Below are positions 1 to 6,757 of a stretch of DNA of 12,829 bases, piece by piece (position 1 is the first letter of the stretch; every line of letters begins with the position of its first letter). The position numbers and the translations under genes were made by a program. The notes under the pieces were generated by a model. It saw only the letters and a program-made list of their open reading frames with translations, ran no database searches and was not told the origin of the DNA. Origin of the DNA: Marinosulfonomonas sp. (GTDB taxonomy: Bacteria; Pseudomonadota; Alphaproteobacteria; Rhodobacterales; Rhodobacteraceae); the NCBI GenBank assembly GCA_019090845.1, contig JAHRVD010000152.1, forward strand, positions 1 to 12,829, in the 5' to 3' direction.

Positions 1-86
1 CCATTGGCCATCGCTTCCAGTGTTTCAGCTACACCGTGGCCAAGCGCATTGATCGTACCGGCCCCGGTGATCACCACACGTTTCAT
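1..86 (-). CDS. Beta-ketoacyl-ACP synthase, N-terminal fragment (FabF/KAS-II-like)
   Basis: Only the first 28 complete codons are inside the window; the gene continues past the left edge. The visible protein starts MKRVVITGAGTINALGHGV, the usual opening beta-strand and glycine turn of condensing enzymes of the FabF/KAS family (FabF proteins start with a run like RRVVVTGLG). Such enzymes extend an acyl chain held on acyl carrier protein by condensation with malonyl-ACP. The catalytic Cys-His-His triad lies outside the window, so activity cannot be judged. The start codon overlaps the stop of the upstream acyl carrier gene as ATGA, and there is no good Shine-Dalgarno sequence before it, so translation is probably coupled. 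A role in making the acyl chain for the neighbouring LpxD is inferred from position only. It could be a chain-initiation or polyketide-type synthase instead. Confidence 0.8.
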   Translation of the reverse strand, partial: MKRVVITGAGTINALGHGVAETLEAMAN

Positions 87-349
87 GTGCTTTGTTCATC
101 CACCAGCTGTTGAACGGCCACGATGATTGACGCCACCGATGTAATATCAAACGCGTTTTCGCCGGGGGTATTGGCGTTAAACGGAACCGTTATGTCAAAA
201 CGCTCTTCGATGGCAAAAATTGCCTCGACCAGCGCAAGGCTGTCGATGCCAAGATCATCAAGCGTCTGATCCACAGTGACATCACCGGGTTCCAGCAACG
301 CCTGCTCGGCAATAATTGCTATAATATTTTCTTTGACAGGTTCGCCCAT
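83..349 (-). CDS. Acyl carrier protein (AcpP/AcpXL-like)
   Basis: This is a small acidic carrier protein of 88 residues, the usual size for a free-standing ACP. The central motif DDLGIDSLALVE carries the serine (residue 37 from this start) that receives 4'-phosphopantetheine, followed by the typical second helix (EAIFAIEERF). A short insert after ITVPF (NANTPGENAFDIT) makes it look unlike housekeeping AcpP, so I take it as a specialised carrier. I chose ATG at 349 over the in-frame GTG at 358 because a GGA lies 4 bases before the ATG and no ribosome site precedes the GTG. The gene begins 27 bases after lpxD ends and overlaps the following ketosynthase start by 4 bases. It likely carries the acyl chain for that synthase and perhaps donates to LpxD. 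The family is clear, but the pathway is inferred. Confidence 0.9.
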   Translation of the reverse strand: MGEPVKENIIAIIAEQALLEPGDVTVDQTLDDLGIDSLALVEAIFAIEERFDITVPFNANTPGENAFDITSVASIIVAVQQLVDEQST

Positions 350-376
350 GACATCCACGCAATTGCTGCTGATTAC

Positions 377-1477
377 TTAGTCAGTGTCGCGTTTGTTTGA
401 AACAGATTTTTGCAGCGCATCAAAGTCGCGCATCAGCCGGGGCAATCGGCGCAACGCCTTGTAGCTTTGAATATACCCGGCCATCTTGGTAGCCGGATAC
501 CCAAGAACCGCGCGCCCTTTTGGGACATTGGACAGAATTTTGCTTCCCCCACCAGCCACCACCTGATCGCCAATGGTGATATTGTCGCCAACGCCCACCT
601 GTCCACCAAGAACAACATTGTTGCCCAGCTGCGCCGATCCCGCGATCCCCACATGTCCACATAACAGGCAGTTCGTGCCGACAACGACATTATGAGCAAC
701 CTGCACCAAATCATCAATTTTGGTGCCCTCACCAATTCGGGTAGCCCGGACGGTGCCCGCATCAATACAGGAATTGGCACCGACCTCGACGTTGTTGCCA
801 ATGATGACGCCGCCAAGTGAATGAATTTTCAACCAGTCCTGATCCACCGGTGTTTCGGACGAATCCTTGCCCAAAGACTTGCGGGCCTTTTCAGCGACCG
901 AGGGTTCGGGCGTGACAAAGGAAAATCCGTCCGATCCGATCACCACGCCAGAATGGGCAAAAAATCGGGCGCCAATCTGCACATTACGCCCAATACGCGC
1001 GCCCGACTGCAAAACCGCATCTGCGCCGATAACGGCGCCATCCTCGATCGAAACATGGCTGCCAATCACGCTATTTTCCCCAATCTGAACCCGCGCACCG
1101 ATTACCGAATAGGGTCCGACAGAACAGTTCGCACCGATACTTGCAGTTGGATCAATGATTGCGCTCGGATGTATGCTTGGTCTGGCACCGGCGGACTGGC
1201 TTAGAAACCCGGTCAGGCCAGCCATCGCCAAACGCGGCCGATCCACAAAAATTGCCGCTTTCAGACCTGCCGCCTGCCAATCGGTTCCCACTGGAACGAT
1301 TGCCGCCAGGGCTGCGCCATCGGGGATACTGGCAACAAATTCCGCAGCCATCGCCAAGGCCAGATCGTCTGTGCTGGCCTCTGCCGGTTCGGCCACGCCC
1401 TTAAAAACAATCGACAAATCACCCTCGGCATGCGCCGAAAGTGCCTGTGCCATATCTTTAACGCTGTGGGCAGTCAT
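377..1477 (-). CDS. lpxD: UDP-3-O-acyl-glucosamine N-acyltransferase (LpxD)
   Basis: LpxD adds the amide-linked 3-hydroxyacyl chain from ACP to UDP-3-O-acyl-glucosamine, the third step of lipid A synthesis, in the cytoplasm. The 366-residue protein has the expected order: an N-terminal uridine-binding domain (about 1-100), a left-handed beta-helix of hexapeptide repeats (about 101-315, such as SIGANC, SVIGAR, VVIGSD) and a C-terminal helical tail ending in a charged stretch. The expected catalytic histidine is His262 in QVAHNVVVG. Two things differ from the E. coli form: an insert of about 20 residues near 188-215, and Cys-Ile-Asp-Ala-Gly-Thr at 237-242 where E. coli has Asp-Arg-Gly. I believe both are common in Rhodobacterales. 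The start is well supported by GGAGG (1482-1486) 4 bases upstream. The gene sits 42 bases behind the L,D-transpeptidase gene and just ahead of an acyl carrier gene. I cannot tell whether the genome has a second lpxD. Confidence 0.93.
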   Translation of the reverse strand: MTAHSVKDMAQALSAHAEGDLSIVFKGVAEPAEASTDDLALAMAAEFVASIPDGAALAAIVPVGTDWQAAGLKAAIFVDRPRLAMAGLTGFLSQSAGARPSIHPSAIIDPTASIGANCSVGPYSVIGARVQIGENSVIGSHVSIEDGAVIGADAVLQSGARIGRNVQIGARFFAHSGVVIGSDGFSFVTPEPSVAEKARKSLGKDSSETPVDQDWLKIHSLGGVIIGNNVEVGANSCIDAGTVRATRIGEGTKIDDLVQVAHNVVVGTNCLLCGHVGIAGSAQLGNNVVLGGQVGVGDNITIGDQVVAGGGSKILSNVPKGRAVLGYPATKMAGYIQSYKALRRLPRLMRDFDALQKSVSNKRDTD

Positions 1478-1519
1478 GAAGCCTCCAAATCAGGGCCGCA
1501 GCCCAATTTTAAGAAACTT

Positions 1520-3136
1520 TTAACTTTGAACCGCGCGCAAGACCACCCCGGCTTTTTGCAGGGCCTTGAAAATCCGCGCGTCACGCCCGTAAATATCCCG
1601 GCGATAGTTCATTTCGCCTTTGGCCGTCGCAATCGCGGTGCGGTAAACCAGATGAACCGGAACCTGCTTTTCCAGCGGCATCACATTTTCAACACCGGTC
1701 GCCAGTTTTGAGTGAAACAGTTCTTCGGGATTGCGGGTTTGTTTACGCAACAGCGCATAGGCAAAATCAAACGGATCACGCAAGCGAATGCACCCGTGAC
1801 TGAAAGCCCGCGCCTCTCGGGCGAACAGGTTTTTGGCGGGCGTGTCATGCAGGTAAATGTTGTGCCTGTTTGGGAACATGAATTTCACCAGACCCAAAGC
1901 GTTGCGCCGCGATGGCGGTTCTTTCAGATCGAAAGGAAAATCAAGCTCGGTATATTGGCTGAAATCCAATTCATCGCGCGAAACAATGCGGCCACTTTCA
2001 TCAATAACATTGAGATGCCCGGCAGCAGAAGGATCCTCTTGCATCAGCGGCAGGTATTCCTTGATCGCAATTGAACGGGGCACATTCCACGTCGGATTGA
2101 TCACCATATGTTCCATCACGTCGGAAAATTCGGGGCTGCGCCGATCCTTTGAATTGGCCCCCACAACCGAGCGCGTCTGAAATGTGACCTTGCCATCGTC
2201 GATAATCTTGGCGCTGAAGTCGGTCAGATTTACCCAGATATGGCGTTTGCCGCGCTTCATATTGGTCCAGCGCTCGCGCTCCATTGCCACAATGATCGAG
2301 GCCAGTCGCCGTTCAGGCGAAACATTCACCTCTTTCAGGGTGCCCGCGCCGGCAACGCCATCCGGGTTCAACCCATGGGCCACCTGAAATTGCTGCACTG
2401 CCTTTTGCAGATTAGCGTCATATTTTGTCGAGGCATTTCTGCGCAAATAACCCATTTTAATCAACCGGTTGCGCAGGGCTACAACAGAATTTCCGGACTG
2501 GCCAAGTTCCAGTTTTTTGCCCGGAACTTTCGCCCCCCAACCGCCTTTGGCCAACAGGCGTTCCATCGTCAGCTTTTGCTTCATCAGCCTTCGGTATTCC
2601 GGCGACGATGGGGCCAGATTTTTCAGATAACCTGCCGGAGATGACTTGGCGAAATTGGTCAGCAGATCAAGCCGGTTCCGCAGTGGAACTTTGCGTGCAA
2701 TACCTTCATCAATCCGACCGGGCACCAGAATGCCGGTTTGGATATCCTGCGCATAGGCTAGAAACAGCTTGCTCAGCTCAACCTCGATACGGCCCAGATC
2801 ACGTTCGGATTTCACGCGGCGCAAATTGGCTTTCAACAACTCGGTGTCATAGGTCGCCTGCGGCAATCCATGACTGGCGGCATTTGCAAATGCATCGAGC
2901 AATGCCTGACGTCGCGCCCGGTCGCGCCCGCTCCGACCTGTCCAGATCGGGCTATAACCGTTCGCCTGATAAAATTGAGCGACGGATTTATCCCGCGCCG
3001 AAGCCTCGGCGACCGATTGCATAAACGCAGTGACCTGCGCCTGCGCTGGTGCGACAAACGCCGCAGACAAACCTATAAAGCCAACAAAAAGTGTCGCGGC
3101 CAAATATTTGCCCCGAGGATTGGTGAAAAGCAGCAT
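1520..3136 (-). CDS. Periplasmic L,D-transpeptidase (YcbB/LdtD family)
   Basis: This 538-residue exported enzyme should form 3-3 (mDAP-mDAP) cross-links in peptidoglycan. A signal peptide (about 1-33) has a basic start, a hydrophobic core and an APAQA cleavage site. Next come the helical scaffold region typical of YcbB (about 38-200), a peptidoglycan-binding domain (about 208-272, LGQSGNSVVALRNRL and FQVAHGLNPDG) and a YkuD catalytic domain (about 295-460). The catalytic signature is complete: HDTP with His430, then SHGCIRL with His447 and Cys449 (Cys codon at 1790-1792). It is shorter than E. coli LdtD (about 615). The frame is open back to an ATG at 3229, and there is another ATG at 3178, but the ATG at 3136 gives a normal signal peptide and has CGGAG 8 bases upstream. 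It is the first gene of the leftward operon and diverges from mepK. Confidence 0.92.
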   Translation of the reverse strand: MLLFTNPRGKYLAATLFVGFIGLSAAFVAPAQAQVTAFMQSVAEASARDKSVAQFYQANGYSPIWTGRSGRDRARRQALLDAFANAASHGLPQATYDTELLKANLRRVKSERDLGRIEVELSKLFLAYAQDIQTGILVPGRIDEGIARKVPLRNRLDLLTNFAKSSPAGYLKNLAPSSPEYRRLMKQKLTMERLLAKGGWGAKVPGKKLELGQSGNSVVALRNRLIKMGYLRRNASTKYDANLQKAVQQFQVAHGLNPDGVAGAGTLKEVNVSPERRLASIIVAMERERWTNMKRGKRHIWVNLTDFSAKIIDDGKVTFQTRSVVGANSKDRRSPEFSDVMEHMVINPTWNVPRSIAIKEYLPLMQEDPSAAGHLNVIDESGRIVSRDELDFSQYTELDFPFDLKEPPSRRNALGLVKFMFPNRHNIYLHDTPAKNLFAREARAFSHGCIRLRDPFDFAYALLRKQTRNPEELFHSKLATGVENVMPLEKQVPVHLVYRTAIATAKGEMNYRRDIYGRDARIFKALQKAGVVLRAVQS

Positions 3137-3144
3137 TAAACGTA

Positions 3145-3149
3145 CTCCG
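3145..3149 (-). promoter_or_regulatory. Ribosome binding site deciding the L,D-transpeptidase start
   Basis: The minus strand reads CGGAG here, 8 bases before the ATG at 3136. The two upstream in-frame ATGs at 3178 and 3229 have no site of similar quality; the latter has only a weak GGTGA. Together with the signal peptide that begins at 3136, this favours the shorter 538-residue protein. Confidence 0.6.
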
Positions 3150-3266
3150 AAAACAATAATACCTATCCGAGATAGCATAAGAATGTGTCTAGATTGCAGA
3201 GCAATTGGATCACTTTTTCGCAAGCACATAATGTGTCACCCAAGGGCCACGCCACAAGAGTCGCCC

Positions 3267-3314
3267 GAAAATCCGCCAAACTGAGGTCTGAGTGGGCGAA
3301 ATCCCGCCGATTTC
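3267..3314. repeat. Possible operator: direct repeat plus inverted repeat
   Basis: GAAAATCCGCC at 3267-3277 recurs as GAAATCCCGCC at 3298-3308 (9 of 11 bases the same), 31 bases apart, close to three helical turns. The second copy also forms half of a perfect inverted repeat, GAAATC (3298-3303) and GATTTC (3309-3314), separated by 5 bases. It lies in the middle of the divergent region, where a shared regulator could act. Repeats this short can occur by chance. Confidence 0.25.
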
Positions 3315-3396
3315 AACAAGATAGTAAAATTATTGGGGTCTGTGACTTGGTTGCCGAGGATGTTTATGGCATCAATAACGTGCATCTGGGGATGAG

Positions 3397-3471
3397 ATGG
3401 CGGTTACGGTGAACAATACACCGAACCCAACAGCGACGGGACACGCTCTAAAATCATGGCTAAAAATCTAA
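3397..3471 (+). CDS. Possible 24-residue leader ORF overlapping the mepK start
   Basis: ATG at 3397 opens a 24-codon frame ending in TAA at 3469-3471, 16 bases inside mepK and in another frame. GGGGA (3388-3392) lies 4 bases before its ATG, which is better than anything before the mepK ATG. A ribosome finishing here could reinitiate at the mepK start, so this may be a translational coupler. The peptide itself (Thr/Asn-rich, ending SWLKI) resembles nothing I know and has no run of a single amino acid that would suggest attenuation. It may be a chance ORF. Confidence 0.25.
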   Translation: MAVTVNNTPNPTATGHALKSWLKI

Positions 3472-4025
3472 GCAATGTTATTTCGCGTCGCCATTTGCTT
3501 GGCGCATTTGCAGCAACGACACTAGTTGCGGCACCGACTTATTCCAATGCATTTGGGTTGCTTCGCGGCGCCGGGGACATTCGATCTGTTGCGATGTATT
3601 CCGGTCGCACCGGCGAAAGCATCGACACGGTTTATTGGGTCGAAGGCGACTACATCAAGGAAGCGCTGAAAGAGATTAATTATTTCATGCGCGACTGGCG
3701 GACAGACCAGGTTATCAAAGTTGACACACGCGCGATTGACATAATGGCCGCATCCCACAACCTGATGGATAGCAAAGAACCCTACATGATGCTTTCGGGT
3801 TACCGGTCACCCAAAACCAATGCGATGCTGCGCTCGCGTTCGCGCAACGTTGCCCGCAATTCTTTGCATATGAAGGGGCAAGCAGCCGATTTGCGACTGA
3901 AATCGCGATCAGTTTCGCAGATGGCAAATGCCGCAACGGCCTGTTCGGCGGGTGGTGTTGGGAAATATTCCCGTGCAAGATTTGTGCATATGGATTGCGG
4001 CCCGATCAGAACTTGGCGCGGCTGA
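3456..4025 (+). CDS. mepK: Tat-exported peptidoglycan endopeptidase (DUF882, M15 family, MepK/YcbK-like)
   Basis: This is a 189-residue zinc metallopeptidase of the DUF882/M15A family, related to E. coli MepK (YcbK), which cuts peptide cross-links including the 3-3 type. The N-terminus carries a twin-arginine signal (SRRHLLG at 10-16, then a hydrophobic stretch and SNA near 30-32), so the protein is probably exported folded by Tat. The zinc ligands expected for the family are present: His138 and Asp145 in HMKGQAADLR, and His178 in FVHMDCG. The SGYRSPKTN segment at 114-122 is also typical. Length matches the family. The gene is divergent from the L,D-transpeptidase gene, and in E. coli the ycbB and ycbK genes are also neighbours, which supports a shared job in cross-link turnover. 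The ribosome binding site is weak (a GACGGGA lies about 14 bases upstream), and a short ORF overlaps the start. Confidence 0.9.
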   Translation: MAKNLSNVISRRHLLGAFAATTLVAAPTYSNAFGLLRGAGDIRSVAMYSGRTGESIDTVYWVEGDYIKEALKEINYFMRDWRTDQVIKVDTRAIDIMAASHNLMDSKEPYMMLSGYRSPKTNAMLRSRSRNVARNSLHMKGQAADLRLKSRSVSQMANAATACSAGGVGKYSRARFVHMDCGPIRTWRG

Positions 4026-4098
4026 TACCTTACGTATCATTCTGAATTTCAACAGTTTTCCGTTAAATTATGTAGTCTTGGATGTTGCGCTCTGAGGT

Positions 4099-4139
4099 GC
4101 CGGGCCGATTCGGCGCAAACCGGCCGACAATGTTTTTTT
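4099..4139 (+). terminator. Possible terminator after mepK
   Basis: GGCCG (4103-4107) can pair with CGGCC (4121-4125), and alternative pairings GCCGG/CCGGC and GCCG/CGGC exist in the same stretch. A run of seven T follows at 4133-4139. The T-run starts 7 bases beyond the stem instead of directly at its foot, and the stem is short, so this is a weak candidate. It is well placed, about 75 bases after the mepK stop. Confidence 0.35.
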
Positions 4140-4326
4140 ACGACATCGGATCTGGCGCAGAACTTAGCTTCCATAGGAATTAAACTGTTGACGATGTCGG
4201 TGCACGTTTGTGCTGCCCGCAAGCGCTGCCCTGTGATATAAAAGCCCCGACTCAAATCTGCGTTTGTCGTTATTGTTGATCACTTAATCTTGCACTGCGC
4301 CAGCAAGGGTCAATATCCGGGCCACC
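4140..4326. other. Intergenic region upstream of the 672-residue membrane protein gene
   Basis: With the stretch after mepK, these bases form a roughly 300-base gap without a credible gene; the only long frame (minus strand, 4049-4255) has no family features. A possible -35 TTGACG lies at 4188-4193 but has no good -10 at 16-18 bases. TATAAA at 4237-4242 is a possible -10 without a good -35. An 8-base inverted repeat, CGACATCG (4141-4148) and CGATGTCG (4192-4199), brackets the region before it. The promoter of the rightward gene cluster probably lies here, but I cannot fix it. Confidence 0.35.
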
Positions 4327-6345
4327 ATGGTTCAGCGAAGATTGAATAGTGCCGGGGGGCATCTGGGGGGAATGAAAAGGCCAGTAAAACCAAAAAAGAG
4401 GCCTTTGGGCGCTGACAAATCCGTCCCCAATCTGGAAGACGTCGTGAATTCGGCTGCCTGGGCCGACCGTCTTGCCCAGACAAAAATTTGGCGCGAAACG
4501 GCATTGTCGGAGATTGGTCAGCATGATGCCCCGGAACCTTCAGATAAATCCCGCAAAAAATCCAAAAAAAAATCAGCCGACCATGCCCCATCGCCTGACC
4601 AGAACACCGAACTTGGCCAGGATGTTCCAAGCATCGAAGAAGTTCTGACCGGTGCTACATGGGAAGACCGTCTGGCCAAGGCAAGAATTCGGCGCGAGAA
4701 TATCATCGCGCAGCGCAATCCGGGCCGCAAACCCAAACCGGCGCCAACATCCGCTAGACGAAATTCTAACTATAAAGACACCATTCGTGTTGCCATGTCC
4801 GGCGCAGCACCTGTTCAGCCCAGTGAAACACCGCAAGCAGAACTTTATTCTCCGGCACCGGCAAAACCCCGGTCCCGTCGGTTTGGGCCTGCGCATATAG
4901 CCGCCGGGATCGTTGTGCTTTTGGGGCTGGGGCTAACGATTGGTGCCAAAATCACGGACCGGGCGACAGGTGTACCAACCGGCACCGCACAAAAAACGCC
5001 AGATTCTTCACCAAAACCGATAGCAGCCGAAATTGCGAGCTCGACAACTGCCGCGCCAATATTCAACCCGCGCGCCGGTTTGGTTCAGTCAGTCCCCGGT
5101 GTCACTCAGGCCTTAAGTATTTCACAACACGAAATGCCCGCCATGCCGTCCCAATTCGCTGTCCCCGCCAGCAGGGGCGTTTCGTTGGCAAGGCTATCAG
5201 CACTCCAGTTTGACCAAGCACCGTTTGTATCCAAGACACCGATAAAAGCGGCGAAATCAACCCAATCCACCGCCTTGGTATTGCCCGTAGCCCGGCCCAG
5301 CCTGCCAGCGGTATCTGGCTCGGACGTGATGAGTTTGGCGCCGCAACTTTCCGGTTCACGGCTACAAACTGCCGACCAGACCGACACAATTTTGTCCGGC
5401 CCGATCGCTTCAATTGATCGCGGGGCGCAGGGAAATACAACATTTACAGCGGCACCTAGTTTGCAATTGGCCGCACAAGTGCCCGATCGTGCTCTGCCAA
5501 AAATTGCGCCTGCGAACACTGCTCGCTTGGGTGATGGGCCAGCCACGCCGGGTAAAATCAGACCGCTGGCGATGTTTGCCTTAAACTCAAAACTTGGGTT
5601 TTCAGGTTCGGAACAAGGCGACTTGCAGCCGGTCTTATTCGGGGTTGAAACCCGTGTGACGGCCAAACCAAACGGGTTTGTATTTCTACAAGAACCGGCG
5701 AACCCGGATTTGACCCTTACGGCCCCTGACCCGGCAAAAACGTTCAAAGTTGCCTCTAACGCACCGACATTCCCGCTATTTAGTGAGCCTGCCAGCGCGT
5801 CGACAACTCTGGCACCACTTTCGCTAGGTGATTTGGGAATTTCACGCATCCCCACGGCTCTGCCAATCTATTTGCCACAGGGTGACTCCCCTGTATCTTC
5901 GCAGCCTCCGGCCCCAATTGTGATCCCGGAAAAAACGCAGCCAAAGCTTGTCAGCAGAAGCTATAACATCCTTTTAAGCGCACCGGCCAGCCTGTCTGAT
6001 CGACGCCTGAACGCATACACAACAGCTTTGGACAAAACCGGGCTTGCTGTTGGGCAAGCCAATCGTGTCACCTTTCGCGTGACTGCAAACCATGTGCGGT
6101 TTTTTCATCCTGACGATCGCGAGGCTGCTCGCCAGCTTGCAAACTCTATATCGGGGGATTTGCGGGACTTTACCAATTATTCACCAGCACCCGAATTGGG
6201 CACGATCGAAATCTGGCTTGCGGGCGATAATGCGCCGTCCCGCTCCGCTGACAGCCCAAGATCTGCGCCGCCAACCAGCAATCCGGCCTTGAACGCGCTG
6301 CGAAACAGGTTACTTCAAAGCCTGCGCCGGGGGGATCATTTGTAG
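4327..6345 (+). CDS. Bitopic membrane protein with duplicated cytoplasmic motif and Pro/Ala-rich periplasmic region
   Basis: I do not recognise this 672-residue protein. Its layout is clear. The N-terminal ~185 residues are charged, with lysine-rich stretches and two copies of a ~28-residue motif (33-60 and 100-127) sharing V-P-x-[LI]-E-[DE]-V, then W-x-D-R-L-A and an I-x-R-E ending. One transmembrane helix follows (about 188-208, AGIVVLLGLGLTIGA), preceded by KPRSRR, so the N-terminus should be cytoplasmic. Residues ~210-540 are rich in Ala, Pro, Ser and Thr and look disordered, in the periplasm. A compact domain at about 546-632 (YNILL to TIEIWLA, with HVRFFHPDDREAARQLA) loosely recalls LytR C-terminal (LytR_C) domains; this is a weak resemblance. 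The start is uncertain: ATG 4327 lacks a ribosome site, and ATG 4372 (residue 16) follows a G-run immediately. It may link a cytoplasmic partner to the wall, but that is inference. Confidence 0.75.
   Translation: MVQRRLNSAGGHLGGMKRPVKPKKRPLGADKSVPNLEDVVNSAAWADRLAQTKIWRETALSEIGQHDAPEPSDKSRKKSKKKSADHAPSPDQNTELGQDVPSIEEVLTGATWEDRLAKARIRRENIIAQRNPGRKPKPAPTSARRNSNYKDTIRVAMSGAAPVQPSETPQAELYSPAPAKPRSRRFGPAHIAAGIVVLLGLGLTIGAKITDRATGVPTGTAQKTPDSSPKPIAAEIASSTTAAPIFNPRAGLVQSVPGVTQALSISQHEMPAMPSQFAVPASRGVSLARLSALQFDQAPFVSKTPIKAAKSTQSTALVLPVARPSLPAVSGSDVMSLAPQLSGSRLQTADQTDTILSGPIASIDRGAQGNTTFTAAPSLQLAAQVPDRALPKIAPANTARLGDGPATPGKIRPLAMFALNSKLGFSGSEQGDLQPVLFGVETRVTAKPNGFVFLQEPANPDLTLTAPDPAKTFKVASNAPTFPLFSEPASASTTLAPLSLGDLGISRIPTALPIYLPQGDSPVSSQPPAPIVIPEKTQPKLVSRSYNILLSAPASLSDRRLNAYTTALDKTGLAVGQANRVTFRVTANHVRFFHPDDREAARQLANSISGDLRDFTNYSPAPELGTIEIWLAGDNAPSRSADSPRSAPPTSNPALNALRNRLLQSLRRGDHL
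4423..4707 (+). repeat. Tandem copies of a 28-residue protein motif
   Basis: Codons for residues 33-60 (4423-4506) and 100-127 (4624-4707) encode two copies of the same motif. Aligned without gaps, the shared positions include Val-Pro, Glu, Val, Ala, Trp, Asp-Arg-Leu-Ala, Ile and Arg-Glu. The spacer between them is very rich in Lys and Ser. The copies are diverged at DNA level, so the duplication is old and probably kept for function, for example as two equivalent binding sites. Confidence 0.7.
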
Positions 6346-6430
6346 ATGTTTGCACCGCAAGAAACAGTTAACTTACCTGCACAAAGCCACCTGTCAGTTG
6401 GTGCCTGCGTAGATGTAGCAAGGATGCGTT
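6346..6430. other. Short intergenic gap
   Basis: These 85 bases separate the membrane protein from the secreted protein gene on the same strand. I see no T-run terminator and no convincing promoter. The two genes may therefore share a transcript, but the gap is long enough to hold a separate promoter. Confidence 0.3.
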
Positions 6431-6739
6431 ATGCCTGATGCAAGGCTGACTGCCGTTATTACAGCCCTGCTCTTGATTGCGGGCGGGCACCGGGCTGACG
6501 CCGCCTATAGTCTGGCCCAGTTGCAGATAATCGAGGGCTATGTCCTGACCAAGAACTGTGGCGGGTTGCTGGACTATCTGAACCAGAACCAGACGATCAT
6601 GGCCGGCAATGATCCGTTGGCTCAGGAACTGCGTTCGTTTGCAAATGGGGTCGAGGGCGGGCTTATTGAATGTCTGTCGGCCGAGGTGTCAACCGGCGGG
6701 GCGGCGCAACTTGCTGCCAACCGGCCAGAAATTTATTGA
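6431..6739 (+). CDS. Small secreted protein of unknown function
   Basis: This 102-residue protein has a cleavable signal peptide (about 1-24, a hydrophobic core LTAVITALLLIAGG and a likely cut after ADA). The mature part is about 78 residues, mostly helical by appearance, with exactly two cysteines (43 and 81) that could form a disulfide in the periplasm. There is no lipobox. The start has a good ribosome site, AAGGA (6420-6424), 6 bases upstream. The gene lies 29 bases before the first glycosyltransferase gene on the same strand, so it is likely in the same operon. I do not recognise a family. The context suggests a periplasmic helper of the glycan module, but nothing in the sequence proves it. 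Confidence 0.75.
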   Translation: MPDARLTAVITALLLIAGGHRADAAYSLAQLQIIEGYVLTKNCGGLLDYLNQNQTIMAGNDPLAQELRSFANGVEGGLIECLSAEVSTGGAAQLAANRPEIY

Positions 6740-6757
6740 TCTGTGCAGTTTTGGTAT

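Larger units (their letters stand above)
3137..3455. promoter_or_regulatory. Divergent intergenic region between the L,D-transpeptidase gene and mepK
   Basis: These 319 bases must hold the promoters for both the leftward envelope operon and mepK, because nothing else separates the two divergent genes. I could not pick convincing -35/-10 boxes on either strand. It contains a perfect 6-base inverted repeat, an 11-base imperfect direct repeat and a possible 24-codon leader ORF, each listed separately. The other reading frames here give only short, unconvincing ORFs. Confidence 0.5.

Noticed and set aside
3137..3229. N-terminal extension of the L,D-transpeptidase to ATG 3178 or 3229
   Set aside because: The extension would bury the signal peptide behind 14 or 31 extra residues, and only ATG 3136 has a good ribosome site.
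4188..4216. TTGACG as a -35 box for the membrane protein gene
   Set aside because: At 17 bases spacing the would-be -10 is TGCTGC, far from consensus, so I do not call a promoter.
4049..4255. 68-codon minus-strand frame in the intergenic region after mepK
   Set aside because: It has no signal peptide, domain or ribosome site and overlaps the hairpin and T-run, so it is more likely chance.
5106..5855. 249-codon open frame on the minus strand
   Set aside because: It lies wholly inside the 672-residue gene on the other strand, has no recognisable domain or ribosome site, and is explained by the Ala/Pro/Ser-rich codons of the real gene.
6350..6378. Promoter before the small secreted protein gene
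   Set aside because: TTGCAC is a fair -35, but the hexamer 17 bases on (TTACCT) is a poor -10.
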